DNA from: Botryococcus braunii
Lineage: Eukaryota; Chlorophyta; Trebouxiophyceae
Length of the DNA: 64,000 nt
NCBI GenBank assembly: GCA_002005505.1
Contig: KV908352.1
Location: 510,540 to 574,539 of the forward strand
Reading direction: 5' to 3'
Made by a program: the position numbers and the translations under genes. Positions within the stretch are counted from its first letter, which is position 1. Every line of letters starts with the position of its first letter. The notes beneath the pieces are model-generated. The model saw nothing but the letters and a program-made list of their open reading frames with translations, made no database searches and had not been told where the DNA came from. Below, in pieces: positions 40,250-51,052 of this stretch.

Positions 40250-41317
40250 GACCTGTAGAGAGTGTGTTAGATCGAGTGCACGTGGATACTGTGGGGCCCA
40301 TTTCACCAGCTGTCATCACGGGAGAGCGGTTTTGGGTTACTGTGGTTGATGAAAAATCCCATCTGATAGCCTCCTTGGCTGTGAAGTCGAAAGAAGTCAT
40401 TCCCAAGGCCCTCATTGAGCTCTTGAAGTACTGGCAGACATTTCATGAGAAAGTGGTGAAGTGTGTGAGATCTGATAGAGGGACAGAATTTCTGCATCAG
40501 CAGTTCAAAGAATTTTGTGCTCAGCAGGGCACTAAAATGGAGACCTCAGCTCCATCCACGCCTCAGCAAAATCGACTTGCTGAGCGCATGAATCGGACTC
40601 TGAAGGAGCGCACAAGGACCCTGTTGGTGCACGCTGCAGCAGACCCTTCCTTGTGGAAGGAGGCACTGGAGTCTGCCACCCTGCTTTACAACGTGGGACC
40701 CACCACAGGCAGGCCTCTGACCCCTAATGAGATGCTCTATGGGGTAAAGCCTGATGTTGCTTCCTTGCGCACATGGGGCTGTGTGGCACATGTTCACATT
40801 CCCCCAGGTCAGCGGTCTGTATTTGGACCAAAGACCATTCCAGGCATGTTCACTGGGTATTGCCCACAGTCTAAGGCCTCTAGAGTGTACGTAGGCAATG
40901 GTGTATGGAAAGAGAGCAGGGACGTTACATTCCTTGAGCATCTGAGAGGGGGGAAGAGAGTGGGTATGTCTAAGGTGCAACCTGGATCCCCTCAATGGCG
41001 CTCAAGAGCGTCCTCGCATGGCAGGGGAGGCAATTCCAATGTCCCTAGCTCACCAACAGCCATTCCCGTGAATTTTTGGGAAACAGAGGATGACCCAGTG
41101 GTGGAGTGCAAGCCCACTGGATCTCCTGCTACCACTGCCAGCTCTCCAGAGGACCACAGCAGGCTGAGGAGCTCAGTCGGACCTGTGGCTGGAGCCCCCA
41201 GCAACCATGATGGTTCCCCTGCCACCTCAGGGACCTCACATCAGTCCTGGTCAGTGCTGGGACATCTTCAAAATTTAGCTCGGGGGGGTGCTGAAGCGCA
41301 ATCGCAACTGGACAAAC
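40250..41317 (+). pseudogene. A4 integrase core and start of linker
   Basis: Open without stops from the TRIM to the A2 insertion. It carries the catalytic Asp residues in VHVDTVGP and SDRGTEF and the Glu in LAERMNRT; the preceding PQQNG reads PQQNR. The C-terminal part (ESRDVTFLEHLRG) and the Ser/Pro linker follow. A2 cuts it after QLDKL. Confidence 0.9.
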
Positions 41318-42009
41318 TGTGAAAGGTTATGGGCAATCGGCTTTCCCTGTACAAAGCAGACAGGTCGTCAATAGACGTAGTTACTCCATCTACAGTCCGT
41401 ACGACTGTCTGCTGAGTGCCACACACAACTGTCGGACAAGACTAGCATCTGGTGATGCCCAGCATCTTTCACAACCAGTTCCGTTACATCATTATCTTGT
41501 ACACAAGCACCGATCAAGCAATCACTAGATAAGGCTCTAGACGGCTACGTTCAAGTACATGCCTATACTCCCTGAAGTCACTGTCCCTTATCTGTTTGAG
41601 TGACTACAGGGTACACTAAGCTTGTTCACTCTCACAATTGCAACAATGATACAACACACACTGCCGCACCGTACCTGTACAAAGCAGACAGGTCGTCAAT
41701 AGACGAAGTTACTCCAGCTACAGTCCGTACAACTGTCTGCTGAGTGCCACACACAACTGTCGGACAAGACTAGCATCTGGTGATGCCCAGCATCTTTCAC
41801 AACCAGTTGGTATTCACTCCGGTGGGGCAGCCTTAAGAGTTCATCCGACAAACGTGTGATCTAGATAGGATTGTACCTTATGTTCGAAAACGTCCAGAAT
41901 CTGCCGTGTCTCAGTACCTTATGTTCTCAATGGACCCATATCCTAATAGTGCACACATGAAGATCACTTAAAGCACAAGGCATTCAATAATAATGTTCAG
42001 AACTCAACA
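41318..42009 (-). repeat. A2 3' LTR
   Basis: 692 bp, differing from the right LTR by a 2-bp indel (CTCAGTACC versus CTCAAGGTACC) and a few substitutions. Both leader segments retain the roughly 42-bp block absent from A1. Confidence 0.95.
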
Positions 42010-42029
42010 CTTCCCCTTGCCTGCATGCT

Positions 42030-42983
42030 TTAAGTGTATCTTCTCAAACCTAGTGAATCACGATGACCAACAAACACCGGCTTGGCAAGTGGCTTGGTCA
42101 TAATGTCAGCCACATTGCGAGCAGATTCCACATAGAGGATATCTACCTGCCCAAGTGCCATAGCTTCCCTAGCGTAGTGGAAGCTTACTGCAACGTGCTT
42201 TGTGAATTTGGAATACAGGGGGTTCCGTAAATTAGAAATGCATCCTTGGTTGTCACAGAAAATTTTGACCCTCCAAGGTGCAGCCCCTATCTCTTCCAAG
42301 AAGCCCCTTAGCCAGTTGGCTTCCTTCACAATATGGCCAGCTGCCATAAACTCAGCTTGCACAGTTGAGGTAGCAACTGAGCTCTGCTTCTTGCTTCCCC
42401 AAACCACGGCACTACCATAGACTGATAGAACATAGCCAATGGTGGAATACCTGTGGTCCAGGTCCCCAGCATAGTCGGCATCAACATAGCCTTCTAGCTC
42501 AGGGCCCTTTCCACCCAGAGTAAGAGCTAACTCTCTGGTATCTCTCAAGTACTTCAGCACTCGACTGGCCTCATTCCAGTGTGAGGTAGTGGGTGTCATT
42601 CTATACCTTGACAACACTCCAACAGCCTGAGAAATGTCAGGCCGGGTCGTATTGGCTATGTACAGTAACGATCCAATTAACTCGCAGTATCGATGACCAG
42701 GTGGCAGAGGGGTACCAGCCCCATGTGACATACCATCTGAGGACTCGGGTCTGCTGCTAGCCACGAAGTCCTTGGACATGGGGGTATCAACCCCACGTCC
42801 ATCATCAGCAACGCCAAACTTCTCCACAAGAGCATCAATCTTGGGAGTGCAACTCATGGAGATAGTGCCCTGAACTCTATTGCGTAGGACCTGACACCCC
42901 AGGAAATCATTCACCTCTCCCAAATCATGGATGGTGAAGTCCTTCTTCAATAACTCTTTCCCCCACTCAATCTCTGCAACCAC
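42030..42983 (-). CDS. A2 pol 3' part: end of RT and RNase H
   Basis: Continues pol immediately after a 2-bp insertion (TATATG versus TATG in A1, about 42996) that ends the preceding frame right after YVDDLLI. It contains HDLGEVNDFLGCQV, the RT-RNase H connection and the RNase H motifs VDADYAGD and FCDNQG. The first Met is internal, not a start. Confidence 0.93.
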   Translation of the reverse strand: MVAEIEWGKELLKKDFTIHDLGEVNDFLGCQVLRNRVQGTISMSCTPKIDALVEKFGVADDGRGVDTPMSKDFVASSRPESSDGMSHGAGTPLPPGHRYCELIGSLLYIANTTRPDISQAVGVLSRYRMTPTTSHWNEASRVLKYLRDTRELALTLGGKGPELEGYVDADYAGDLDHRYSTIGYVLSVYGSAVVWGSKKQSSVATSTVQAEFMAAGHIVKEANWLRGFLEEIGAAPWRVKIFCDNQGCISNLRNPLYSKFTKHVAVSFHYAREAMALGQVDILYVESARNVADIMTKPLAKPVFVGHRDSLGLRRYT

Positions 42984-42991
42984 TCTGGCAA

Positions 42992-43843
42992 CTATATGAG
43001 AAGATCATCGACATAAACAAGAATAAACGACAGATTACCATCAGGGGCCCTCCTGATGTATACCCCAGCGTCGCTCTTGCACACACTATACCCCATCACG
43101 CTCAACTTGTCGCTCAAGGTCTTGTGCCAAGCCCGTGGGGCTTGCTTAAGACCGTAGAGTGCCTTCCTGAGCTTGCACACAACTCTCGTGTTGCCATTCT
43201 CAAATCCTGGTGGTTGGGTCACATAGACCTCTTCCTCCAACTCCCCATTGAGAAAAGCTGTCTTGATATCCACTTGGTGGATCTCAAGATTTTGTGTGGC
43301 AGCCACTGCCAGCACAGCTCTCCTCGCACCATAGCTGCTGGTAGGTGCAAAAACCTCACCAACATCTATACCAGGAATCTGTCTGCAACCCTGGGCAACC
43401 AATCTTGCTTTAAACCGAGTGACATTCCCATGTGCATCGTTTTTTGTAGAAAAAATCCAATGAACAGGGATAACTTTCTGCCCATGGGGTCTTTCCACAT
43501 ACTGCATAACCTCATGGGTGTCTAAAGACTCCATCTCCTCTTGCATTGCCTGCTGCCAGAACTCCCACTGAGGTGAGCGCTGGGCTTCCCTCAAGTTTGA
43601 GGGCACGTGAACTTTTCCCAACCTGACAGAAGGTACACTCTGTACCTTATGCTGTGGTGCAGCAGGGCTGTCAGCCTTACTGGTGCTGTTCCCTTCTCTC
43701 TCTCTCTCTCCCTGGTTGCCAGAATAAGGTACATTATGTACCTTATGCTGGGACTGGGCAGTACTGCCGGGATTATCTGATTCCTTCTCAAGTCTCTCTC
43801 TCTCTCCTTGACTACTGGACTCATGTGCCTTACATTCTCGCAC
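42992..43843 (-). CDS. A2 pol middle part: linker and RT
   Basis: Open 283 codons, from the Arg/Glu-rich linker to YVDDLLI, bounded by a frameshift at each end. The upstream break is a small duplication of cttacattctcgcacc (about 43829-43870) that A1 lacks. Confidence 0.93.
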   Translation of the reverse strand: MRECKAHESSSQGERERLEKESDNPGSTAQSQHKVHNVPYSGNQGEREREGNSTSKADSPAAPQHKVQSVPSVRLGKVHVPSNLREAQRSPQWEFWQQAMQEEMESLDTHEVMQYVERPHGQKVIPVHWIFSTKNDAHGNVTRFKARLVAQGCRQIPGIDVGEVFAPTSSYGARRAVLAVAATQNLEIHQVDIKTAFLNGELEEEVYVTQPPGFENGNTRVVCKLRKALYGLKQAPRAWHKTLSDKLSVMGYSVCKSDAGVYIRRAPDGNLSFILVYVDDLLI

Positions 43844-46800
43844 CTTACATTACCCTTACATTCTCGCACCTTCCGCAATGCAGAGGGGAGCAGCAGCTCT
43901 CTCTCTCTCCTGGACTCACACTTGGGCACACTACCCAGACTTGCCTGAGCTGCGCCTACAATGTCAGCCTGCACACCATAAGCATGACTAGCCAGTGACT
44001 GGGATTGGGCACCAGCTTCCCCTACTGCTGGCATGTCTAACCCACTGCTCTCATCTCTTACATCTGCACCGAACATAGCCTCGACTGTCTCAACCTGCCC
44101 CTGCATATCAGGGAGACCAACCATGTTTGGCTCACTCACAATTGCCTGACCTGGGTCATGGGCATGCAATGGGATGTCAGAATGCTCTCTCCTAGCCACG
44201 CGCTGTAGATAACGCTGCTCCCTTGTAAGGGTGGTCCCTGGAGGAAGGGGAATTTGTGACTTCCCCTGCATTCGCAACCCCTCTTGTACCTTCTGCATTT
44301 TTTCTACCTGGGATTGAGTTTCTACACCCCCCCTGGCCAGATTCTGCATATGCTCAAGCACCGACCACGAGTGCTGAGATGGTTCTGGGGTCCCAACAGT
44401 AGAATCCAGGCTGGTGGGGGTTCCTTGGTCATGTGCTGCTATGGTCCCGTCTCCAGACTGATCCCCAGCACAAAGTCCAGAGGTCCCAGGAGCCCCAGTG
44501 GAAAGCGTCTCCACTCCATGGTCATCCTCCTCATCCCAGAACGTGGGTGGGGCAGCAGAGGGAATTGCTTGAGGCGTTGCCAGATTCTCACTGCCAAGGG
44601 GGGGTGATATCCTAGAATCATAGACAGACCCAGGCTGGACCTTTGATAGACCCACTCTCTCAGGCCCCCTCAAGTGCTCGATAAAGCTGACGTCCCTACT
44701 CTCCTTCCACACTCCATTCCCCACGTACACACGATACGCTTTAGACTGGGGACAATAACCAGTAAACATCCCAGGGATGGTCTTGGACCCAAAAACAGAC
44801 CTTTGGCCACTGGGAATGTGCACATGGGCTACACAGCCAAACGTGCGCAGCACAGACACATCAGGTTTGACACCAAAGAATAATTCCATGGGGGTCAGGG
44901 ACCTGCCTGAAGTAGGACCCACATTGTAGAGGAGGGTAGCTGTCTCAAGCGCCTCCTTCCAAAGGGAAGGGTCTGCTGCAGCATGGACCAACAGAGTCCT
45001 TGTTCGCTCCTTCAGGGTCCTATTCATCCTCTCCGCCACCCCATTCTGCTGAGGCGTGTAGGGCGCTGAGGACTCCATCTTAGTGCCCTGCTGAGCACAA
45101 AACTCTTTGAATTGCTGGTTCAAGAACTCTGAACCCCTGTCAGTCCTCACACACTTCACAACCGTGCCTCGTTGGGTCTGCCAAAAACGGAGCAGGTCTA
45201 TCACAGCCTTTGGGATGCAATCCTTTGACTTCACAGGCAGGGAGGCAACTTGGTGTGAACTTTCATCCACTACAGTGACCCAATATCGTTCACCTGTGAT
45301 GGCAGGAGGTGATATGGGACCCACAGTATCCACATGGACTCTATCGAGTGGGTTATGTGCAGGCCTGGAAGATACAGGGAAAGGAGGTCTGGAGTGTTTC
45401 CCTTGTATACACGATTCACAGTGCTTGGGGCACTCAGGGCAGGGAGCAAGGGAGATATTGAGTCCTGTAACCAGATCTTCCTTAGAGAACCTCTGCATGC
45501 TGCTGGCACCAGGATGACCTAACCTAGCATGCCACAGAGATCTCTCGCTACACACGTGTCCTTTCCTAAGATGAGACGCCTCAGCCATGTGATCAATATG
45601 TCTGCAGCCAACTTGCTGCCCTCTGACAGGACTAACAAACTCCAAAAAAAACAGACCTCGTGCGCGGGTGATATCTCCACACCACCCTTCAGGTCCCTTC
45701 ATGGCTGTGTAACCACCTGCAGTGTCAGTCAGGAAAGATGCTCCATCCTGAATTGCACCAGTGACTGAAATGAGGTTGGTATGCGCAGAAGGAACACACT
45801 GCACATTGTGCAGCCAGAATACTTCGTGCCTTGCATTCACAAGGCATACAGACCCAGATGCAATGATTCCTCCCTTGGCGTCTGAGGTTGCCAAGTGCAG
45901 AGGAAGAGGCTGTCCATGCATAACTGGATTATGGAGCAATGAGAGATCATTGACTATATGCACAGAGGCACCACTATCTATTAACCAAGATGTGCTGCTA
46001 GCTCCATGCGAAGTTGGGGCAAGCACATTGAGAGAGATAAACATCGCCTCACCAGAAGGAGGGGGTGGAGGTGGTAAATGCCACCCCGGAAACGTGTGTT
46101 GACTTGTTGGATAGTTATATGCTGAAGGTGGTCCAGGGCTGGAAGCGGATGAAGGCGGGCCACCCCGGCCAGATCCATGGTCCCACCAGGCTTGAGGAGA
46201 CGACTGTGGGCCTCCCTGGCCCCAGTAAGCTGCAGGCCCAACGCTTGCCGCTTGCATGTTTTGATGCAGAGCCTGCAGCTGCCTGAGCGGTCCGCAGTCA
46301 GTCATGAAGTGGCCCTTTGCCTTGCAGAAGTGGCATGTAAGCTCCTCTCTGGGCCTTCTTGCCCTGCCAGGTCCACGCCCCCTGCCACCAAAAGTAGTTG
46401 CAGAGGGGCCAGCGGGAGGCTGTTCGTTTGCTGGTAGTGCTGCTCCAACTCCCGGTACTGCTCCCACTCCTGGTGCAGCTCCAGCGCTTGATGACGCTCC
46501 AGCTACCCCCCCAGAGGGACCAGCCACTGCTGCAGCTGCCATGGCCTGAGGTGTTCCCTCTGCAGGTGGGTCCTTGTACCCACGGCTGGCTGCGGCGCGC
46601 AGGATTCTTTGAATCAGCTCCAATGGCGGCTTGTCGGTTGCCATAACCTCCAGGGACTCGAGCCTCAGCACAGGAGGGAGGCCCTTCACCATCAGCTCCC
46701 CAACATTGTGGTCCAAGAGGATGAACGCGTTGTTTCTGAGACTTGTAGCCAGATCCATCATTCTGTAGAGGTAGACCTTGAGTGTCTCCCCTGTCTTGAT

Positions 46801-47265
46801 GCCCTGCTCCATTTCCTTGTACCACTCAAGGTTGATGTCTTGGTTGCTCCCTCCAGTGTGACTGTTCTTCACCCACGTGATGAAGTCGAACGCTGCTTTG
46901 TGGCATGAGATCTGAGAATGCCAGATGACTGGAACTGACTGGATCAGCCACTGCTTGATGGCTGAGTTCTCCACCGACCCTGGCATTGGCCTCTCCAAAG
47001 CCGCTCTGACCCCCTTGGTGTTTGCGCACGCCTCCAAAGCTTCATACCAAAATTCAAAATTGCGCCCTCCATCATCAAGCATGACAGTCATCTTTGGATT
47101 AGAGGTATTGGGGATGTAGGCTGCCTTGTCAATCTCCACCTTTTGTTCTGCAGTGGCCGATTGTGTCCCGGTCATAGACTGCCCTGGAGTGGCCCCACTG
47201 ACTTCTCCAGGTTGAGACATTGCTGTTTCACTGCTACTTTCCTTTTCTTTGCCCCTTTTTGTCAT
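43591..47265 (-). CDS. A2 gag-protease-integrase-linker
   Basis: 1224 codons from ATG 47265, the longest intact polyprotein frame in the window. Gag 1-330 with knuckle CHFCKAKGHFMTDC (311-324), protease DSGAS (430-434), integrase finger H579/H584/C616/C619 and triad D646, D709, E745. It reads through the position where A1 is frameshifted (G7 at 44597-44603). The last about 80 residues are out of frame after the duplication near 43850. Confidence 0.95.
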   Translation of the reverse strand: MTKRGKEKESSSETAMSQPGEVSGATPGQSMTGTQSATAEQKVEIDKAAYIPNTSNPKMTVMLDDGGRNFEFWYEALEACANTKGVRAALERPMPGSVENSAIKQWLIQSVPVIWHSQISCHKAAFDFITWVKNSHTGGSNQDINLEWYKEMEQGIKTGETLKVYLYRMMDLATSLRNNAFILLDHNVGELMVKGLPPVLRLESLEVMATDKPPLELIQRILRAAASRGYKDPPAEGTPQAMAAAAVAGPSGGVAGASSSAGAAPGVGAVPGVGAALPANEQPPAGPSATTFGGRGRGPGRARRPREELTCHFCKAKGHFMTDCGPLRQLQALHQNMQAASVGPAAYWGQGGPQSSPQAWWDHGSGRGGPPSSASSPGPPSAYNYPTSQHTFPGWHLPPPPPPSGEAMFISLNVLAPTSHGASSTSWLIDSGASVHIVNDLSLLHNPVMHGQPLPLHLATSDAKGGIIASGSVCLVNARHEVFWLHNVQCVPSAHTNLISVTGAIQDGASFLTDTAGGYTAMKGPEGWCGDITRARGLFFLEFVSPVRGQQVGCRHIDHMAEASHLRKGHVCSERSLWHARLGHPGASSMQRFSKEDLVTGLNISLAPCPECPKHCESCIQGKHSRPPFPVSSRPAHNPLDRVHVDTVGPISPPAITGERYWVTVVDESSHQVASLPVKSKDCIPKAVIDLLRFWQTQRGTVVKCVRTDRGSEFLNQQFKEFCAQQGTKMESSAPYTPQQNGVAERMNRTLKERTRTLLVHAAADPSLWKEALETATLLYNVGPTSGRSLTPMELFFGVKPDVSVLRTFGCVAHVHIPSGQRSVFGSKTIPGMFTGYCPQSKAYRVYVGNGVWKESRDVSFIEHLRGPERVGLSKVQPGSVYDSRISPPLGSENLATPQAIPSAAPPTFWDEEDDHGVETLSTGAPGTSGLCAGDQSGDGTIAAHDQGTPTSLDSTVGTPEPSQHSWSVLEHMQNLARGGVETQSQVEKMQKVQEGLRMQGKSQIPLPPGTTLTREQRYLQRVARREHSDIPLHAHDPGQAIVSEPNMVGLPDMQGQVETVEAMFGADVRDESSGLDMPAVGEAGAQSQSLASHAYGVQADIVGAAQASLGSVPKCESRRERELLLPSALRKVRECKGNVRCENVRHMSPVVKERERDLRRNQIIPAVLPSPSIRYIMYLILATREREREKGTAPVRLTALLHHSIRYRVYLLSGWEKFTCPQT

Positions 47266-47640
47266 ACTATTGTCACTTCACCAGCCAAACTTACTCATAA
47301 ACTTCTGGAATGCAGCAATACCCTACAATTCCCTCCATGTCATGGAAATTTACCAGCCAGTCTTGCACAGTAGTAGCAGATATGTTCCCCTCAGAAGTTT
47401 GCGCCGGAGTCCGGCCCGACTCACTCAGTGCTTCTAGACAACGTCTATGAATGATAAAGCACAGCTAAAACTTCAATTATGAATTTCCCAGAAAGGTAAA
47501 CTGTGAGTAAGATAATGGTCCTGGTACACTCGAGTTCCCTTGCGCCGCTGCGCCATGCTCGAGCTCCTTTGTTGACGCTTACGTCTGACCCATCCGTAGA
47601 CGACCTTCACTCCTGCTTTTACTTGGCTCAGCTGGAAGGG

Positions 47641-47655
47641 CGTGGGCCCATAACC
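47641..47655 (-). other. A2 primer binding site
   Basis: GGTTATGGGCCCACG on the minus strand, adjacent to the right LTR. Confidence 0.85.
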
Positions 47656-48349
47656 TGTGAAAGGTTATGGGCAATCGGCTTTCCCTGTACAAAGCAGACA
47701 GGTCGTCAATAGACGAAGTTACTCCAGCTACAGTCCGTACGACTGTCTGCTGAGTGCCACACACAACTGTCGGACAAGACTAGCATCTGGTGATGCCCAG
47801 CATCTTTCACAACCAGTTCCGTTACATCATTATCTTGTACACAAGCACCGATCAAGCAATCACTAGATAAGGCTCTAGACGGCTACGTTCAAGTACATGC
47901 CTATACTCCCTGAAGTCACTGTCCCTTATCTGTTTGAGTGACTACAGGGTACACTAAGCTTGTTCACTCTCACAATAGCAACAATGATACAACACACACT
48001 GCCGCACCGTACCTGTACAAAGCAGACAGGTCGTCAATAGACGAAGTTACTCCAGCTACAGTCCGTACGACTGTCTGCTGAGTGCCACACACAACTGTCG
48101 GACAAGACTAGCATCTGGTGATGCCCAGCATCCTTCACAACCAGTTGGTATTCACTCCGGTGGGGCAGCCTTAAGAGTTCATCCGACAAACGTGTGATCT
48201 AGATAGGATTGTACCTTATGTTCGAAAACGTCCAGAATCTGCCGTGTCTCAAGGTACCTTATGTTCTCAATGGACCCATATCCTAATAGTGCACACATGA
48301 AGATCACTTAAAGCACAAGGCATTCAATAATAATGTTCAGAACTCAACA
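47656..48349 (-). repeat. A2 5' LTR
   Basis: 694 bp. It carries the two leader segments with donor-like GTACGG after the first (element sense) and GGAAAG after the second. Confidence 0.95.
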
Positions 48350-48354
48350 CAAAC

Positions 48355-50606
48355 TGCAGAAGATGCAGGAGGGGGTCAGGTTCCAGGGGAAGTCTCAACA
48401 TAGACTTCCCCCAGGAACCACTCTCACAAGGGATCAGCGCTATGAACAGCGCCAGGCTAGGAGGGACTCAGTAGGGGTCCCCATGCATGACCCTGGCTCA
48501 GGCCAGGTACTTGTAAGTGAGCCACCCTTGGTAGGTCTCCCTGATTTGCAGAGGTAGGTTGAGATAGGGGAGGCTATGCTTGGAGAAGATGTTAGCGAGG
48601 AGAGTAGTGGGCTAGAAGTGCCAGCAGCAGGGGAAGCATGTAACCAATTTGAGCTGGGAGCCAATCATCCTTATGGGGTGCAGTCTGACACAATAGGCGC
48701 AGCTCAGGAAAGTCAAAGTAGTGTACCTAGGTGTGAGTCCAGGAGAGAGAGAGAGCTGCTGCTTCCACCTGCATTGAGAAAGGTGAGAGATTGTAACGGT
48801 GGAGCGCATGAGTCTGGCAGTCCAAGAGAGCGAGAGAGAGAGAGTTGGGGAGGGTTATGGCAGTTCTGGCTGTACTGCCGGATCTCAACATAAGGTACAA
48901 AATGTACCTTATTTTGGGAACCAGGATCAGAGGGATATAAAAGACAACAGTCCCAGGAGTGCTGACAGTACTGCAGAGTCTCAGCATAAGGTACAGAATG
49001 TACCTTATGTCAAGCTGGGAAAGGTTCACGTGCCATCTAATCTGAGGGAAGCCCAATGCTCCCCTCAGTGGGATTTTTGGCAACAAGCAATGAGGGAAGA
49101 TATGGATTCCCTTGATACACATGAGGTTCTAGAATATGTGGACAGGCCACATGGACAGAAAGTTATTCCTGTCCATTGGATCTTCTCCACTAAAAATGAT
49201 GCACATGGGAATGTTACTCGCTTTAAAGCGAGATTGGTTGCCCAGGGGTGTAGACAGATCCCTGGGATAGATGTTGGGGAGGATTTGCACCCACCAGCAG
49301 CTATGGGGCAAGGAGGGCTGTACTGGAAGTAGCTGCCACACAGAATCTTGAGATCCACCAAGTCGATATCAAGACTGCCTTTCTTAATGGGGAATTGGAG
49401 GAGGAAGTATTTGTGACTCAGCCTCCAGGTTTTGAGAATGGCAATACGAGAGTAGTGTGCAAACTTAGGAAGGCACTATATGGTCTTAAGCAAGCCCCTA
49501 GGGCATGGCATAAGACCTTGAATGTCAAGCTGAGTGTCATGGGGTATAGTGTTTGCGAGAGTGATGCAGGGGTGTACATCAGGAGGGCCCCTGATGGCAA
49601 CCTGTCATTCATTCTGGCCTATGTAGACGACCTCCTCATTGTTGCTCGAGTGATCTCAGAGATGGAGTGGGGAAAGGAACTTCTAAAGAAGGACTTTACC
49701 ATTCATGATCTAGGAGAGGTACATGATATTCTGGGATGCCAGGTTCTTAGAAATTTGTGATGAGGGTACTATTTCTATGAGCTGCACTCCCAAGATTGAT
49801 GCTCTTGTGGAGACGTTTGGCGTGGGTAATGATGGGCGTGTGGTTGATACGCCCATGTCCAAGGACTTCGTGGCTAGCAGCAGACCCGAGTCCTCAGATG
49901 GTATGTCACATGGGGCAAGTACCCCTCTGCCACCTGGTCATCGATATTGCGAGTTGATTGGGTCGCTGTTATATATTGCCAATACAACACGGCCTGACAT
50001 TTCACAGGCTGTTGGGGTGTTGTCAAGGTATAGAATGACACCCACTACTTCACACTGGAATGAGGCCATCCGAGTGCTGAAGTATTTGAGAGATACCAGA
50101 GAATTAGCTCTTATTCTGGGTGGAAAGGGGCCTGAGCTAGAAGGCTATGTTGATGCCGACTATGCTGGGGACCTGGACCACAGGTACTCCACCACTGGCT
50201 ATGTTCTATCTGTCTATGGTAGTGCCGTGGTTTGGGGAAGCAAGAAGCAGAGCTCAGTTGCTACCTCAACTGTGCAAGCCGAGTTTACCGGCCATATTGT
50301 GAAGGAAGCCAACTGGCTTAGGGGCTTCCTGGAAGAGATAGGGGCACCTTGGAGGGTCAAAATTTTCTGTGACAACCAAGGATGCATTTCCAATTTACGG
50401 AACCCCCTTTATTCCAAATTCACAAAGCATGTTGCAGTAAGCGTCCACTATGCCAGGGAAGCTATGGCACTTGGGCAGGTAGATATCCTCTATGTGGAAT
50501 CTGCTCGAAATGTGGCTGACATTATGACCAAACTTGCAAGCCACTTGCTAAGCCCGTGTTTGTTGGTCATCGTGATTCACTAGGTTTGAGAAGATACACA
50601 TAAAGC
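48355..50606 (+). pseudogene. A4 linker, RT and RNase H
   Basis: Continues after A2 with QKMQEGVRFQGK. The frame breaks several times: TAG after LPDLQR, a deletion near 49285 (IDVGEDLHPP where VFAPTSSYG is expected), and another near 49745. RT motifs are LYGLKQAPRAWH and YVDDLLIVAR; RNase H has VDADYAGDLD and FCDNQG, with a short deletion at AEFTGHIV. Two perfect inverted repeats lie in the linker at 48890-48912 and 48985-49009. Confidence 0.9.
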
Positions 50607-50623
50607 ATGCAGGCAAGGGGATG

Positions 50624-51050
50624 TGTTGAGTTCTGAACATTATTATTGAATGCCTTGAACTTAAAGTGATCTTTAGGTGTGCACTATTGGGACATGGGTC
50701 CATTGAGAACATAAGGTACCTTGAGACACGTTAGGTTGTGGACGCTTTCGAACATAAGGTACAATCTGATCTAGATTACGCGTTAGGGTGAAAGGACTAT
50801 TAGAGCTGCGATTACCGCATAGTCGACACGAGATACACCGCATTGTACACCGCATGCGCATACACCGCATATGCGCACGGCGATTATTAGATATTAGGTT
50901 GTGGACGCTTTCGAACATAAGGTACAATCTGATCTAGATTACGCGTTAGGGTGAAAGGACTATTAGAGCTGCGATTACCGCATAGTCAACACGAGATACA
51001 CCGCATTGTACATCGCATGCGCATACACCGCATAGTCGACACGAGATACG
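50624..51050 (+). repeat. A4 3' LTR remnant with internal duplication
   Basis: Starts TGTTGAGTTC after GGCAAGGGGATG (polypurine tract). A roughly 163-bp unit beginning TTAGGTTGTGGACGC is present twice (50731-50893 and from 50894) and includes repeats of the type acaccgcat. The leader segments are missing. It passes without a CA end into C3. Confidence 0.8.
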
Positions 51051-51052
51051 CC

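Larger units (their letters stand above)
41318..48349 (-). mobile_element. A2: complete copia element, family A
   Basis: LTRs 41318-42009 (692 bp) and 47656-48349 (694 bp) with TG...CA ends and an exact duplication CAAAC (41313-41317, 48350-48354). The internal sequence is nearly identical to A1 apart from indels, so both are recent copies of one source. The LTRs are about 125 bp longer than those of A1. It splits the pol linker of A4. Confidence 0.97.
13914..51050 (+). mobile_element. A4: family A element that hosts B1, C1, TRIM and A2
   Basis: Pieces in order: 5' LTR 13914-14247 plus 21504-21860 (691 bp without B1), primer site 21861, gag to 23217, gag-protease-integrase 38643-39616, integrase 40250-41317, RT-RNase H 48355-50606, and a damaged 3' LTR from 50624. 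Each interruption is bounded by an exact 5-bp duplication (CGTAC, AGGCC, ATCTA, CAAAC), so removing one copy of each rejoins the element. The coding sequence has several frameshifts. Its right end runs into C3 without a clean LTR end. Confidence 0.9.
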
